Position numbers and translations under genes: made by a program. Shown here piece by piece: positions 57,043 through 64,000 of a DNA stretch of 64,000 nt. The DNA is from Verrucosispora sp. NA02020 (lineage in GTDB: Bacteria; Actinomycetota; Actinomycetes; Mycobacteriales; Micromonosporaceae), in the NCBI RefSeq assembly GCF_013364215.1, contig NZ_CP054923.1:1922001-1986000 (forward strand). Reading direction: 5' to 3'. Each line of letters opens with the position of its first letter. The first letter of the stretch is position 1. The notes below the pieces were generated by a model. The model was given only the letters and a program-made list of their open reading frames with translations. It had not been told where the DNA came from and did no database searches.

Positions 57043-57825
57043 CTAGATCCGGCGCAGCACCGCGACCACTCGCCCCATGATCGTGGCGTCGTCACCGGGG
57101 ATCGGGTCGAAGGCCGGATTCTGCGGCATCAGCCAGACGTGGCCGTCGCGCCGTCGGTAGGTCTTCACGGTCGCCTCGCCGTCCAGCATGGCGGCGACGA
57201 TCTCGCCGGAGTCAGCGGTCGGCTGCTGCCGGACGACCACCCAGTCGCCGTCGCAGATCGCCGCGTCGAGCATCGAGTCGCCCTTGACCTGGAGCATGAA
57301 GACCTCGCCCTCGCCGACCAGCTCACGGGGGAGCGGGAAGACGTCCTCCATCGACTGTTCGGCGAGGATCGGCCCACCGGCGGCGATCCGGCCGAGCATC
57401 GGCACGTACGCGGGGGTGGGGCGCTGCGAACGGGCCAACTCGTCGTCGACGTCGCTTGCGGACCGGACGTCGACCGCGCGGGGGCGATTCGGGTCGCGCC
57501 GCAGGAAGCCCTTCTTCTCCAGCTCCTTGAGCTGGTAGGCGACGCTGGACGGGGAGACGAGCCCGACCGCCTCGCCGATCTCCCGCACGCTCGGCGGGTA
57601 ACCGTGCCGCTCCACCCAGGTGCGGATGAAGTCGAGGATGCGTCGCTGGCGGGCGGTCAGGTCGACCGTCGCCGGGTCGGGGAAACCGCTGACCACCGGC
57701 GTCACCGGGCGTACGGCGGGCTGCCCGGAGCGGGCACGGGTGACGCTGCGGCGACGGGCGGCCGGCGGAGCCGCCTCGATGCTCTGCTGCGGGCTCTGCG
57801 GCCGGTTGGCCCGGTCCTCGGTCAC
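57043..57825 (-). CDS. lexA: SOS repressor LexA
   Basis: 260-aa repressor. The winged-helix domain (~55-120) has [14 protein letters not shown] and [22 protein letters not shown]. The autocleavage site is IAAG-GP (Ala149-Gly150), with Ser184 (GDSM) and Lys221 (ATVKTY) as the catalytic pair. Two starts are credible: GTG 57825, preceded by GGGAGGACGGAC, as annotated here, and ATG 57906, preceded by GGAGGTGACC, which is the stronger signal and adds 27 residues. The first ~50 residues are disordered and basic either way. A perfect SOS box lies about 210 bp upstream, indicating autoregulation. Confidence 0.93.
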   Translation of the reverse strand: MTEDRANRPQSPQQSIEAAPPAARRRSVTRARSGQPAVRPVTPVVSGFPDPATVDLTARQRRILDFIRTWVERHGYPPSVREIGEAVGLVSPSSVAYQLKELEKKGFLRRDPNRPRAVDVRSASDVDDELARSQRPTPAYVPMLGRIAAGGPILAEQSMEDVFPLPRELVGEGEVFMLQVKGDSMLDAAICDGDWVVVRQQPTADSGEIVAAMLDGEATVKTYRRRDGHVWLMPQNPAFDPIPGDDATIMGRVVAVLRRI

Positions 57826-58004
57826 GTCCGTCCTCCCTGGTCGGCGCTGGGGTGCCTTGGCGGCTCGTGGTGCGCACGGTGATCTGTCGGCCGGTGCGGC
57901 GACCATGGTCACCTCCGGCTGTTCATGACCGTATCGGTGAGATCGGTCATTTTCAAACATCTGTACGACCTGTCTCCGCGTGTCGGGGCGGAAAAGCGCG
58001 ACAG

Positions 58005-58053
58005 TCGTACGTCCGTTCTGATAAATGGTACGCGTAGTCGAACGTGTGTTCGA
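58005..58053 (-). promoter_or_regulatory. LexA (SOS) boxes upstream of lexA
   Basis: TCGAAC-GTGT-GTTCGA at 58038-58053 matches the actinobacterial SOS box perfectly. A degenerate site TCGTAC-GTCC-GTTCTG lies at 58005-58020. On the minus strand TCGAAC and TACCAT with a 17-bp spacer could be the lexA promoter, which the box would overlap. Confidence 0.85.
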
Positions 58054-58187
58054 CCCGGTACGGATTGTCGGTGATCCTGTCCGGTCGGGCGGTAACCCTC
58101 GCCACCGGTCCGCGTTGGGCTCTCCGGCTGGGTGGAGAGGGGGTGGCGGATGGGTTGTCGGGTGACGCGCCGGACACGCCGGTCAAC

Positions 58188-58235
58188 TTGACCGCGGATC
58201 GCCAGCGACATACGGTCGACCCCTAGATGTAGTAG
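58188..58235 (+). promoter_or_regulatory. nrdR-nrdJ promoter with candidate NrdR box
   Basis: TTGACC (58188-58193), 17-bp spacer, TACGGT (58211-58216). The sequence CCCCTAGATGTAGTAG (58220-58235) matches the NrdR box consensus (ACACWATATATWGTGT type) at about 10 of 16 positions and covers the expected start point. A weaker match starts 31 bp further on, a spacing reported for paired NrdR boxes. Confidence 0.6.
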
Positions 58236-58391
58236 TCACATTGGCGTAAGTCGCCTACAGGTTGGGTTCGACTACCCACCGCACTTTCCGCACCGCCGAG
58301 CCGGCGGCCGTCCTGCGGGCGGCCCCGCCGTCCCTGCGTGCGCCCGGAGGTGGTGGGAGGCGTACCCGAAGTCGATCAAGGAGGTCGGGCG

Positions 58392-58886
58392 ATGCGGTGT
58401 CCGTACTGCCGGCACGCCGACTCCCGGGTGGTCGACTCGCGGGAGGCGGACGACGGTCAGTTGATCCGTCGGCGGCGCTCCTGCCCGGAGTGCGGCAAAC
58501 GGTTCACCACTGTCGAGGAGGCGGTGCTGGCGGTGGTCAAGCGCAGCGGGGTGACCGAGCCGTTCAGCCGTACGAAGATCATCGGCGGAGTGCGCAAGGC
58601 GTGCCAGGGGCGACCGGTCGAGGAGGACTCGATCGCGATCCTGGCGCAGCGGGTCGAGGAGACCATTCGCGCCAAGGGGGCCGCCGAGATCCCGAGCCAC
58701 GAGGTCGGGCTGGTCATCCTGGGTCCCCTGCGGGACCTGGACGAGGTCGCCTACCTACGGTTCGCCAGCGTCTACCGGTCGTTCGACTCGCTCGCCGACT
58801 TCGAGCGGGAGATCGAGACGCTGCGGGCCGCCGCGCGCCCGGGAGGGCGACGGGGCCGAGACGGCCCACGCGCAGTGAACGTCTGA
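58392..58886 (+). CDS. nrdR: Transcriptional repressor NrdR
   Basis: 164-aa repressor of ribonucleotide reductase genes. The N-terminal zinc ribbon is [15 protein letters not shown] plus [11 protein letters not shown]; the following ATP-cone ([20 protein letters not shown]) senses dATP/ATP. ATG 58392 is preceded by AAGGAGGTCGGGCG. The C-terminal ~15 residues are basic and variable. It sits in its usual place upstream of nrdJ, separated by 65 bp, and probably represses the operon. Confidence 0.94.
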   Translation: MRCPYCRHADSRVVDSREADDGQLIRRRRSCPECGKRFTTVEEAVLAVVKRSGVTEPFSRTKIIGGVRKACQGRPVEEDSIAILAQRVEETIRAKGAAEIPSHEVGLVILGPLRDLDEVAYLRFASVYRSFDSLADFEREIETLRAAARPGGRRGRDGPRAVNV

Positions 58887-58951
58887 GCAGCAGCAGTAGC
58901 AGTGACAGTCGGATCACGCGGGGTGCCCGCGTGAGCGAGGGGGCGGATGAG

Positions 58952-61831
58952 ATGTCGGGGGACGGTGTGACAACAAGCAGGTCACGGAACAAGACGAACG
59001 CGGGCCTCAAGGTGGAGCGGGTCTGGACCACCGAGGGCGTGCACCCGTACGACGAGGTCGCCTGGGAGCGCCGCGACGTCGTGATGACCAACTGGCGGGA
59101 CGGCTCGATCAACTTCGAGCAGCGCGGTGTCGAGTACCCGGAGAGTTGGAGCGTCAACGCGGCCAACATCGTGACCACCAAGTACTTCCGGGGCGCGGTG
59201 GGCACCCCGGAGCGGGAGTGGTCGCTCAAGCAGCTGATCGACCGGGTGGTCACCACCTACCGCACCGCGGGTGAGGAGTACGGCTACTTCGCCTCCCCGG
59301 CCGACGCCGAGATCTTCGCCCACGAGCTGACCTGGATGCTGCTGCACCAGGTGTTCAGCTTCAACTCGCCGGTCTGGTTCAACGTCGGCACGCCGTCGCC
59401 GCAGCAGGTCAGCGCCTGTTTCATCCTCGCCGTCGACGACTCGATGGACTCCATCCTCGACTGGTACAAGGAGGAGGGGCTGATCTTCAAGGGCGGCTCC
59501 GGCTCCGGCGTCAACCTGTCCCGGATCCGCTCCTCCCGGGAACTGCTCTCCTCCGGCGGCACCGCCTCCGGCCCGGTCAGCTTCATGCGCGGCGCCGACG
59601 CGAGCGCCGGCACCATCAAGTCCGGCGGCGCCACCCGGCGAGCGGCCAAGATGGTCATCCTCGACGTCGACCACCCGGACATCGAGGAGTTCGTGGTCAC
59701 CAAGGCGCGCGAGGAGGACAAGATCCGCGCGCTGCGCGACGCCGGGTTCGACATGGACCTGGGCGGCGCCGACATCGTCAGCGTGCAGTACCAGAACGCC
59801 AACAACTCGGTCCGCGTCTCCGACGAGTTCATGGGTGCGGTCGAGCAGGGCGGCGGCTTCGACCTGCGCGGCCGGCTCGACGGCGCGGTGATCGACACCA
59901 TCGACGCGCAGAAGCTGTTCCGCACCATCTCCCAGGCCGCCTGGGAGTGCGCCGACCCCGGCCTGCAGTACGACGACACCATCAACGACTGGCACACCTG
60001 CCCGGAGACCGGCCGGATCACCGCGTCGAACCCGTGCTCGGAGTACCTGCACCTGGACAACTCCTCGTGCAACCTGGCCTCGCTGAACCTGATGAAGTTC
60101 CTCCGCGCCGACGGTGGCTTCGAGGTGGAGAAGTTCGTCCGCAGCGTCGAGATGGTCATCACCGCGATGGACATCTCGATCTGCTTCGCCGACTTCCCGA
60201 CCGAGAAGATCGGCGAGACCACCCGGGCCTACCGGCAGCTTGGCATCGGGTACGCCAACCTGGGCGCCCTGCTGATGGCCTCCGGCCTGCCGTACGACTC
60301 GGACCAGGGTCGTTCGCTGTCCGCCGCGATCACCTCGCTGATGACCGGCACGGCGTACCGCCGCTCGGCCGAGCTGGCCGGCATCGTCGGCGCGTACGAC
60401 GGGTACGCCCGCAACGCCGAGCCGCACAAGCGGGTCATGCGCAAGCACGCCGCCGCCAACGACCAGATCAAGCCGGCCGGCACGGTGGCCACCGCGGTGG
60501 TCCGCGAGGCCACCAAGCAGTGGACCCAGGGCAACAAGATCGGCGACCGGAACGGCTGGCGGAACTCGCAGGCCAGCGTGCTCGCGCCGACCGGCACCAT
60601 CGGCCTGATGATGGACTGCGACACCACCGGCGTCGAGCCGGACCTGGCGCTGGTGAAGTTCAAGAAGCTGGTCGGCGGCGGCTCGATGCAGATCGTCAAC
60701 CAGACCGTGCCCCGTGCCCTGCGCAGCCTCGGCTACCCCGAGGAGCAGGTCGAGGCGATCGTCGAGCACATCTCCGACCAGGGGCACGTGGTGGACGCCC
60801 CCGGCCTGAAGCCGGAGCACTACCCGGTCTTCGACTGCGCCATGGGCGAGCGGTCCATCGCCCCGATGGGCCACGTCCGGATGATGGCGGCGGTCCAGCC
60901 GTTCATCTCCGGCGCCATCTCCAAGACGGTCAACATGCCGGAGCAGGCCACCGTCGCCGACGTCGAGAAGATCTACTTCGAGGGCTGGAAGCTCGGCCTC
61001 AAGGCGCTGGCGATCTACCGGGACAACTGCAAGGTCGGTCAGCCGCTGTCGGTGGCGAAGAAGAAGACCGCCGAGCCGGAGGCGACCGTCACCGCGGTCG
61101 AGCCGGTGGTGGAGAAGGTCGTCGAGTACCGCCCGGTGCGCAAGCGGCTGCCGAAGAAGCGCCCCTCGGAGACCATCTCCTTCTCGGTCGGTGGCGCCGA
61201 GGGGTACCTCACCGCCTCGTCCTACCCGGACGACGGCCTCGGCGAGGTCTTCCTCAAGATGTCGAAGCAGGGTTCCACCCTGGCCGGGGTGATGGACGCC
61301 TTCTCGGTGGCCATCTCGATCGGCCTGCAGTACGGCGTCCCGCTGGAGACGTACGTCAGCAAGTTCACCAACATGCGCTTCGAGCCGGCCGGCATGACCG
61401 ACGACCCGGACGTGCGGATGGCCGCCTCGGTGATGGACTACATCTTCCGTCGCCTGGCGCTGGACTTCCTGCCCTACGAGCGCCGTGCCGAGATCGGCAT
61501 CTTCACCGCCAAGGAGCGGGCCGCCCAGCTCGTCGCCGAGGCGGAGGCGGAGGCCAACGGCACGGACCTCACGGCCATGGCCGCGTCCGCCCCGGTCGAG
61601 GCCAAGCCGGAGGAGCCGAAGAGCGGCCCGGTCGCCCAGCCGGCTCAGGAACTCGCCGACGCCGCCGCGATCAAGCCGGCACCGTCGGTCGGTTCCAGCA
61701 CCGAGTTGCTGGAGGCCGTGATCGGCAAGGCCGCCGACGCGCCGCTCTGCTTCACCTGCGGTACGAAGATGCGCCCGGCCGGTAGCTGCTACGTCTGCGA
61801 GGGCTGCGGCTCCACCAGCGGCTGCAGCTGA
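58952..61831 (+). CDS. nrdJ: Vitamin B12-dependent ribonucleotide reductase (class II)
   Basis: 959-aa adenosylcobalamin-dependent reductase that makes deoxyribonucleotides with or without oxygen. Landmarks: VHPYDEVAWERRDVVMTNWR, FSFNSPVWFNVGTPSPQQVSACF in part, GGSGSGVNLSRIRSS, NPCSEYLHLDNSSCNLASLN (active-site Cys and Glu), APTGTIGLMMDCDTTG, and the C-terminal redox/zinc Cys set CFTCGTKM ... CYVCEGCGSTSGCS. I prefer ATG 58952, after GAGGGGG; a GTG at 58931 is possible. The gene follows nrdR. No class I reductase is in view. A strong terminator lies 12 bp downstream. Confidence 0.94.
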   Translation: MSGDGVTTSRSRNKTNAGLKVERVWTTEGVHPYDEVAWERRDVVMTNWRDGSINFEQRGVEYPESWSVNAANIVTTKYFRGAVGTPEREWSLKQLIDRVVTTYRTAGEEYGYFASPADAEIFAHELTWMLLHQVFSFNSPVWFNVGTPSPQQVSACFILAVDDSMDSILDWYKEEGLIFKGGSGSGVNLSRIRSSRELLSSGGTASGPVSFMRGADASAGTIKSGGATRRAAKMVILDVDHPDIEEFVVTKAREEDKIRALRDAGFDMDLGGADIVSVQYQNANNSVRVSDEFMGAVEQGGGFDLRGRLDGAVIDTIDAQKLFRTISQAAWECADPGLQYDDTINDWHTCPETGRITASNPCSEYLHLDNSSCNLASLNLMKFLRADGGFEVEKFVRSVEMVITAMDISICFADFPTEKIGETTRAYRQLGIGYANLGALLMASGLPYDSDQGRSLSAAITSLMTGTAYRRSAELAGIVGAYDGYARNAEPHKRVMRKHAAANDQIKPAGTVATAVVREATKQWTQGNKIGDRNGWRNSQASVLAPTGTIGLMMDCDTTGVEPDLALVKFKKLVGGGSMQIVNQTVPRALRSLGYPEEQVEAIVEHISDQGHVVDAPGLKPEHYPVFDCAMGERSIAPMGHVRMMAAVQPFISGAISKTVNMPEQATVADVEKIYFEGWKLGLKALAIYRDNCKVGQPLSVAKKKTAEPEATVTAVEPVVEKVVEYRPVRKRLPKKRPSETISFSVGGAEGYLTASSYPDDGLGEVFLKMSKQGSTLAGVMDAFSVAISIGLQYGVPLETYVSKFTNMRFEPAGMTDDPDVRMAASVMDYIFRRLALDFLPYERRAEIGIFTAKERAAQLVAEAEAEANGTDLTAMAASAPVEAKPEEPKSGPVAQPAQELADAAAIKPAPSVGSSTELLEAVIGKAADAPLCFTCGTKMRPAGSCYVCEGCGSTSGCS

Positions 61832-61842
61832 CGACGAGCACC

Positions 61843-61878
61843 GAGGAGCCCCGGGCGCACACGCGTCCGGGGCTCCTC
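61843..61878 (+). terminator. Strong hairpin terminator of nrdJ
   Basis: Perfect 12-bp stem GAGGAGCCCCGG / CCGGGGCTCCTC with a 12-nt loop, 11 bp after the stop codon. No U tract follows. Confidence 0.75.
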
Positions 61879-61881
61879 ACG

Positions 61882-61971
61882 TCCCCCGCCCCGCCCGCCC
61901 CGCCCGCCCCACCCGCCCCGCCCGCCCCACCCGCCCCACCCGCCCCGCCCGCCCCGCCCGCCCCACCCGCG
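61882..61971. repeat. C-rich (G-rich on minus strand) tandem repeat
   Basis: About 90 bp of alternating CCCCGCC and CCCACCCGCC units, nearly free of T and A. The minus strand has many GGG and GGGG runs separated by one or two bases, which could fold as G-quadruplex. It lies between the nrdJ terminator and a family B repeat. Confidence 0.8.
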
Positions 61972-62010
61972 CCATCCCCCCCGACCAACCCCACCCCGCG
62001 CCCAGCCCGT

Positions 62011-62081
62011 CGATCATGGGGTCATGGTGGGGATGAAACTGGGCAATCGGGTGCTTCTCGGGTGCCGTAAGTCCATGATCG
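62011..62081. repeat. Family B inverted repeat, copy 2
   Basis: Outer arms CGATCATGG (62011-62019) and CCATGATCG (62073-62081) are exact; the inner parts have diverged (GTCATGGTG against GCCGTAAGT). Overall length and arm ends match copy 1 at 51800. Confidence 0.65.
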
Positions 62082-62192
62082 GCGAGCTCCCGGCGGGCCG
62101 GGCTGCGACCCGGGACGCGGCGGGTGGGCCGAGGTGCGGCGGGGCGGCGGGCGGGGCCGGGTGAAGGGCGGTGGCTGCCTAGACTGCGCGGG

Positions 62193-62432
62193 ATGAGTGG
62201 AGAGCGACGACCTCTGGCGGCGCGGCCCCTGACCGAGCCGCACCCGTCGCGGCTGTCGCTCGGGCACCCCGGCCGGGAGCAGATCATCGCCGCGCACGAC
62301 GCGGCACTGGCCGCCGGGGACGCCGGTTACCTCGACCCGGACACCGGGCTGTTCGTACTCAGTGCCGGCTTCCTGGCCCGCCGGGGAACGTGCTGCGGGC
62401 GGGGTTGCCGGCACTGCCCGTACGTGGAGTGA
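62193..62432 (+). CDS. DUF5522 family small Cys-rich protein
   Basis: 79-aa protein with the family C-terminal motif CCGRGCRHCPYVE, which looks like a metal- or cluster-binding Cys/His set. The body has IIAAHDAALAAGDAGYLDPDTGLFVLSAGFLARRG. ATG 62193 is preceded by GCGCGGG, a weak signal. Function is unknown. The stop codon lies in the first unit of a triple tandem repeat. Confidence 0.85.
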   Translation: MSGERRPLAARPLTEPHPSRLSLGHPGREQIIAAHDAALAAGDAGYLDPDTGLFVLSAGFLARRGTCCGRGCRHCPYVE

Positions 62433-62493
62433 AAACGGTCAGGCCGTACATGGAGTGAAACGGTCAGGCCGTAGGTGGAGTGAACGGTCAGGC
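62419..62493. repeat. Three-copy tandem repeat spanning two gene ends, units 26, 25 and 24 bp
   Basis: Each unit begins CGTA and contains TGGAGTGA, a run of A and CGGTCAGGC. Successive units differ by one A (GAAAAC, GAAAC, GAAC). Unit 1 covers the DUF5522 stop codon; unit 3 covers the IdeR-type gene's stop on the other strand. Confidence 0.85.
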
Positions 62494-63177
62494 AGCGGCG
62501 ACGAAGACCCGGGAGGCGACCTCGCGGGGCAACCGGACGCTCTCGCCGGAACGGTCGATCGACACGCCGTCGCGTTCCTGCGCCACGGTGACCGTGGCCC
62601 CCGGGTCGACCCCGGCGGCGTGCAGTTGGCGGAGGACCTCGGCGTCGGTCTGCACGCTCTCGCAGATCCGCCGGACGATCACCTTGCCGCTCAGGCCGGG
62701 GAAGGCGAGGTTGCGCTCGCTCTCGGCCAGCTCCGGCTCGGTCTGCGTGGGTGGACCGAGCTCGTCCAGGCCCGGGATCGGGTTGCCGTACGGCGACCGG
62801 GTGGGCCGGTTGAGCAGGTCGTAGACCCGCTTCTCGACCGCGTCGCTCATCACGTGCTCCCACCGGCAGGCCTCTTCGTGAGCCTCCTCGTAGGGCATCC
62901 CGATCACGTTGACCAGCAGCAACTCGGCGAGCCGGTGCTTGCGCATCACCGAGACGGCGGTGGCGCGGCCGAGGTCGGTGAGTGTGAGGTGCCGATCGCC
63001 CTCCACGGTGAGCAGGCCGTCGCGTTCCATCCGGGCGACGGTCTGGCTGACGGTGGGGCCGCTCTGGCGCAACCGTTCAGCGATCCGGGCGCGTAGCGGC
63101 GGCACTCCCTCCTCTTCGAGTTCGAGGATGGTGCGCAGGTACATTTCGGTCGTATCGACCAAGTCGTGAGACTTCAT
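62488..63177 (-). CDS. ideR: IdeR/DtxR-type iron- or manganese-dependent regulator
   Basis: 229-aa metalloregulator. The winged helix contains LVDTTEMYLRTILELEEEGV and RQSGPTVSQTVARMERDGLL. Metal and dimerisation residues include MRKHRLAELLLV, the HEEACRWEHVMSDAVE block, and a C-terminal SH3-like domain. This matches mycobacterial IdeR and streptomycete DmdR, which use Fe2+ to repress siderophore genes. A manganese sensor is less likely but not excluded. ATG 63177 gives MKSHDLVDTTEM, as in IdeR. Direct repeats ATCGATGGT (63198 and 63223) lie upstream. Confidence 0.88.
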   Translation of the reverse strand: MKSHDLVDTTEMYLRTILELEEEGVPPLRARIAERLRQSGPTVSQTVARMERDGLLTVEGDRHLTLTDLGRATAVSVMRKHRLAELLLVNVIGMPYEEAHEEACRWEHVMSDAVEKRVYDLLNRPTRSPYGNPIPGLDELGPPTQTEPELAESERNLAFPGLSGKVIVRRICESVQTDAEVLRQLHAAGVDPGATVTVAQERDGVSIDRSGESVRLPREVASRVFVAAA

Positions 63178-63197
63178 GGTGTCAGCGGCCCTCCGGC

Positions 63198-63231
63198 ATC
63201 GATGGTACCCTGCCGCGCCCCGATCGATGGT
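63198..63231 (-). promoter_or_regulatory. Direct repeats upstream of the IdeR-type gene
   Basis: ATCGATGGT occurs at 63198-63206 and again at 63223-63231, 25 bp apart, 20 bp upstream of the start codon. On the minus strand the near copy contains TACCAT, a possible -10. The spacing is close to 2.5 helical turns. Confidence 0.4.
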
Positions 63232-63274
63232 CACCGAACCACCGCCGTCGTCACTGATGGTGTTGACTGGGTGC

Positions 63275-64000
63275 ATGTCCGGTACAGACGATCTTCTGGT
63301 CGGGGCGCGGGCGCTCGCCGCCGAACTCGACGCGGCCGAACCGCCCACCCTGCTCGACGTACGGTGGCGGCTGGCCGGCCCACCCGGCCGGGACGACTAC
63401 GCGGCCGGGCACGTTCCGGGCGCGGTCTTCGTCGACCTGGACACCGCGCTCTGCGGTCCGCCCGGTCGATCGGGCCGGCATCCCCTGCCCGATCCGGCGG
63501 CGCTCGAAGCGGCCCTGCGGTCCGCCGGGGTCCGCGACGGTCGTCCCGTGGTGGTGTACGACGGCGGCGACGGCATGGCCGCCGCCCGCGCCTGGTGGAC
63601 GCTGCGCTGGGCGGGCCACCGGCCGGTACGCCTGCTCTCCGGTGGCTACCCGGCCTGGCTGGCTGCCGGCCTGCCCACCAGCGACGACGTGCCGACGCCC
63701 GAGCCCGGTGACGTGACCGTGCGCCCGGGTGCGCTGCCGGTGCTCGACGCCTCGGCCGCCGCCCGGCTGGCCGCCGGTGACGGGGTGCTGCTCGACGTGC
63801 GCGCCGCCCCGCGCTACCGGGGCGAGCAGGAGCCGGTCGACCCGGTCGCCGGGCACGTCCCCGGCGCGGTGAACGTGCCCGCGCCCGAGTACGTCACCGA
63901 CGGCCGCTTCCCCGCCGCCGAGGCGCTGCGGGACCGGTTCGCCGCAGCCGGGGTGGCCGCCGGGGTGCCGGTCGGGGCGTACTGCGGCTCGGGGGTGACC
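63275..64000 (+). CDS. Thiosulfate/3-mercaptopyruvate sulfurtransferase (rhodanese), truncated by window end
   Basis: Two-domain rhodanese; 242 residues are in view. The N-terminal non-catalytic domain contains TLLDVRWRLAGPPGRDDYAAGHVPGA in part and VVVYDGGDGMAAARAWW. The C-terminal catalytic domain begins near residue 150 (GVLLDVRAAPRYRG, AGHVPGAVNVPA) and the active-site loop YCGSGVT, with the persulfide-forming Cys, is the last thing before the edge. The loop CGSGVT is that of thiosulfate:cyanide-type or mercaptopyruvate enzymes; the two cannot be told apart here. ATG 63275 is taken from homology. Divergent from the IdeR-type gene. Confidence 0.9.
   Translation, partial: MSGTDDLLVGARALAAELDAAEPPTLLDVRWRLAGPPGRDDYAAGHVPGAVFVDLDTALCGPPGRSGRHPLPDPAALEAALRSAGVRDGRPVVVYDGGDGMAAARAWWTLRWAGHRPVRLLSGGYPAWLAAGLPTSDDVPTPEPGDVTVRPGALPVLDASAAARLAAGDGVLLDVRAAPRYRGEQEPVDPVAGHVPGAVNVPAPEYVTDGRFPAAEALRDRFAAAGVAAGVPVGAYCGSGVT

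Larger units (their letters stand above)
57826..58391. other. Divergent lexA-nrdR control region
   Basis: About 565 bp without a gene other than a possible N-terminal extension of LexA. It holds LexA boxes (58005-58053), the nrdR promoter (58188-58216) and a candidate NrdR box (58220-58235). Confidence 0.65.
61832..62192. other. Gene-free stretch downstream of nrdJ
   Basis: About 360 bp holding the nrdJ terminator (61843-61878), a C-rich tandem repeat (61882-61971) and a family B inverted repeat (62011-62081). No gene seen. Confidence 0.65.

Overview
The window is very GC-rich actinobacterial chromosome. Content and gene order point to Micromonosporaceae, most likely Micromonospora or a close relative: recA-recX next to a DUF3046 gene, a gluABCD-type operon, a miaB / miaA-dapF-hflX / lexA-nrdR-nrdJ run, and intergenic palindromes of a kind I recall from Micromonospora genomes. 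The genus is inference from memory; no 16S gene is present. I see no tRNA or rRNA gene, no CRISPR array, no insertion sequence and no prophage. The clearest mobile element is an intein with a homing-endonuclease domain inside RecA.

Layout. 1-1697 (minus): end of an ABC importer operon. 1937-5698 (minus): a 1253-residue multicopper-oxidase-like protein with three C-terminal fibronectin III domains, in which all four copper-binding motifs are degraded. 5945-14531: repair and housekeeping genes (Nei2 glycosylase, CPCC zinc protein, SAM hydrolase, lipoprotein, Lhr helicase). 15467-21589: a complete mrpACDEFG antiporter operon with overlapping stops and starts. 21754-27195: secreted M28 peptidase, two CNNM/CorC-type membrane proteins and a Spo0M protein. 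27345-30623: a divergent module of a MocR regulator facing a flavin-barrel/GNAT fusion coupled to a LysE exporter. 30707-36139: UdgX, an MFS transporter, DUF3046, recA with intein, and recX. 36595-38489: a coupled small ORF and ribonuclease Y. 38560-41990 (minus): gluABCD-type glutamate importer. 42161-47352: selD, an unknown protein behind a structured leader, DUF2277, miaB and a secreted lectin-pectate lyase. 47771-57011: DUF349 protein, LigB-like protein-miaA-dapF, malic enzyme, hflX and a membrane protein with a Gly-rich VYGG tail. 57043-64000: lexA, nrdR-nrdJ, DUF5522, an IdeR/DtxR regulator and a rhodanese cut by the window edge.

DNA damage and nucleotide supply are a strong theme. A perfect actinobacterial SOS box (TCGAAC-N4-GTTCGA) lies upstream of lexA and a near-consensus one overlaps the recA promoter region. 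UdgX, Nei2, Lhr, RecX and the B12-dependent ribonucleotide reductase with its repressor NrdR share the window.

Intergenic DNA is rich in repeats. Family A (four copies of a roughly 57-bp palindrome) sits at gene ends, mostly between convergent genes. Family B (two copies) is a shorter inverted repeat built on CGATCATGG. There are also a 26-bp inverted repeat upstream of mrpA, a 16-bp inverted repeat and 36-bp tandem repeats upstream of the CNNM pair, and two places where a gene's stop-codon region has been tandemly copied. The strongest leads are the copper-less oxidase with FnIII domains, the MocR / flavin-barrel-GNAT / LysE module and the structured leader at 43301-43452.
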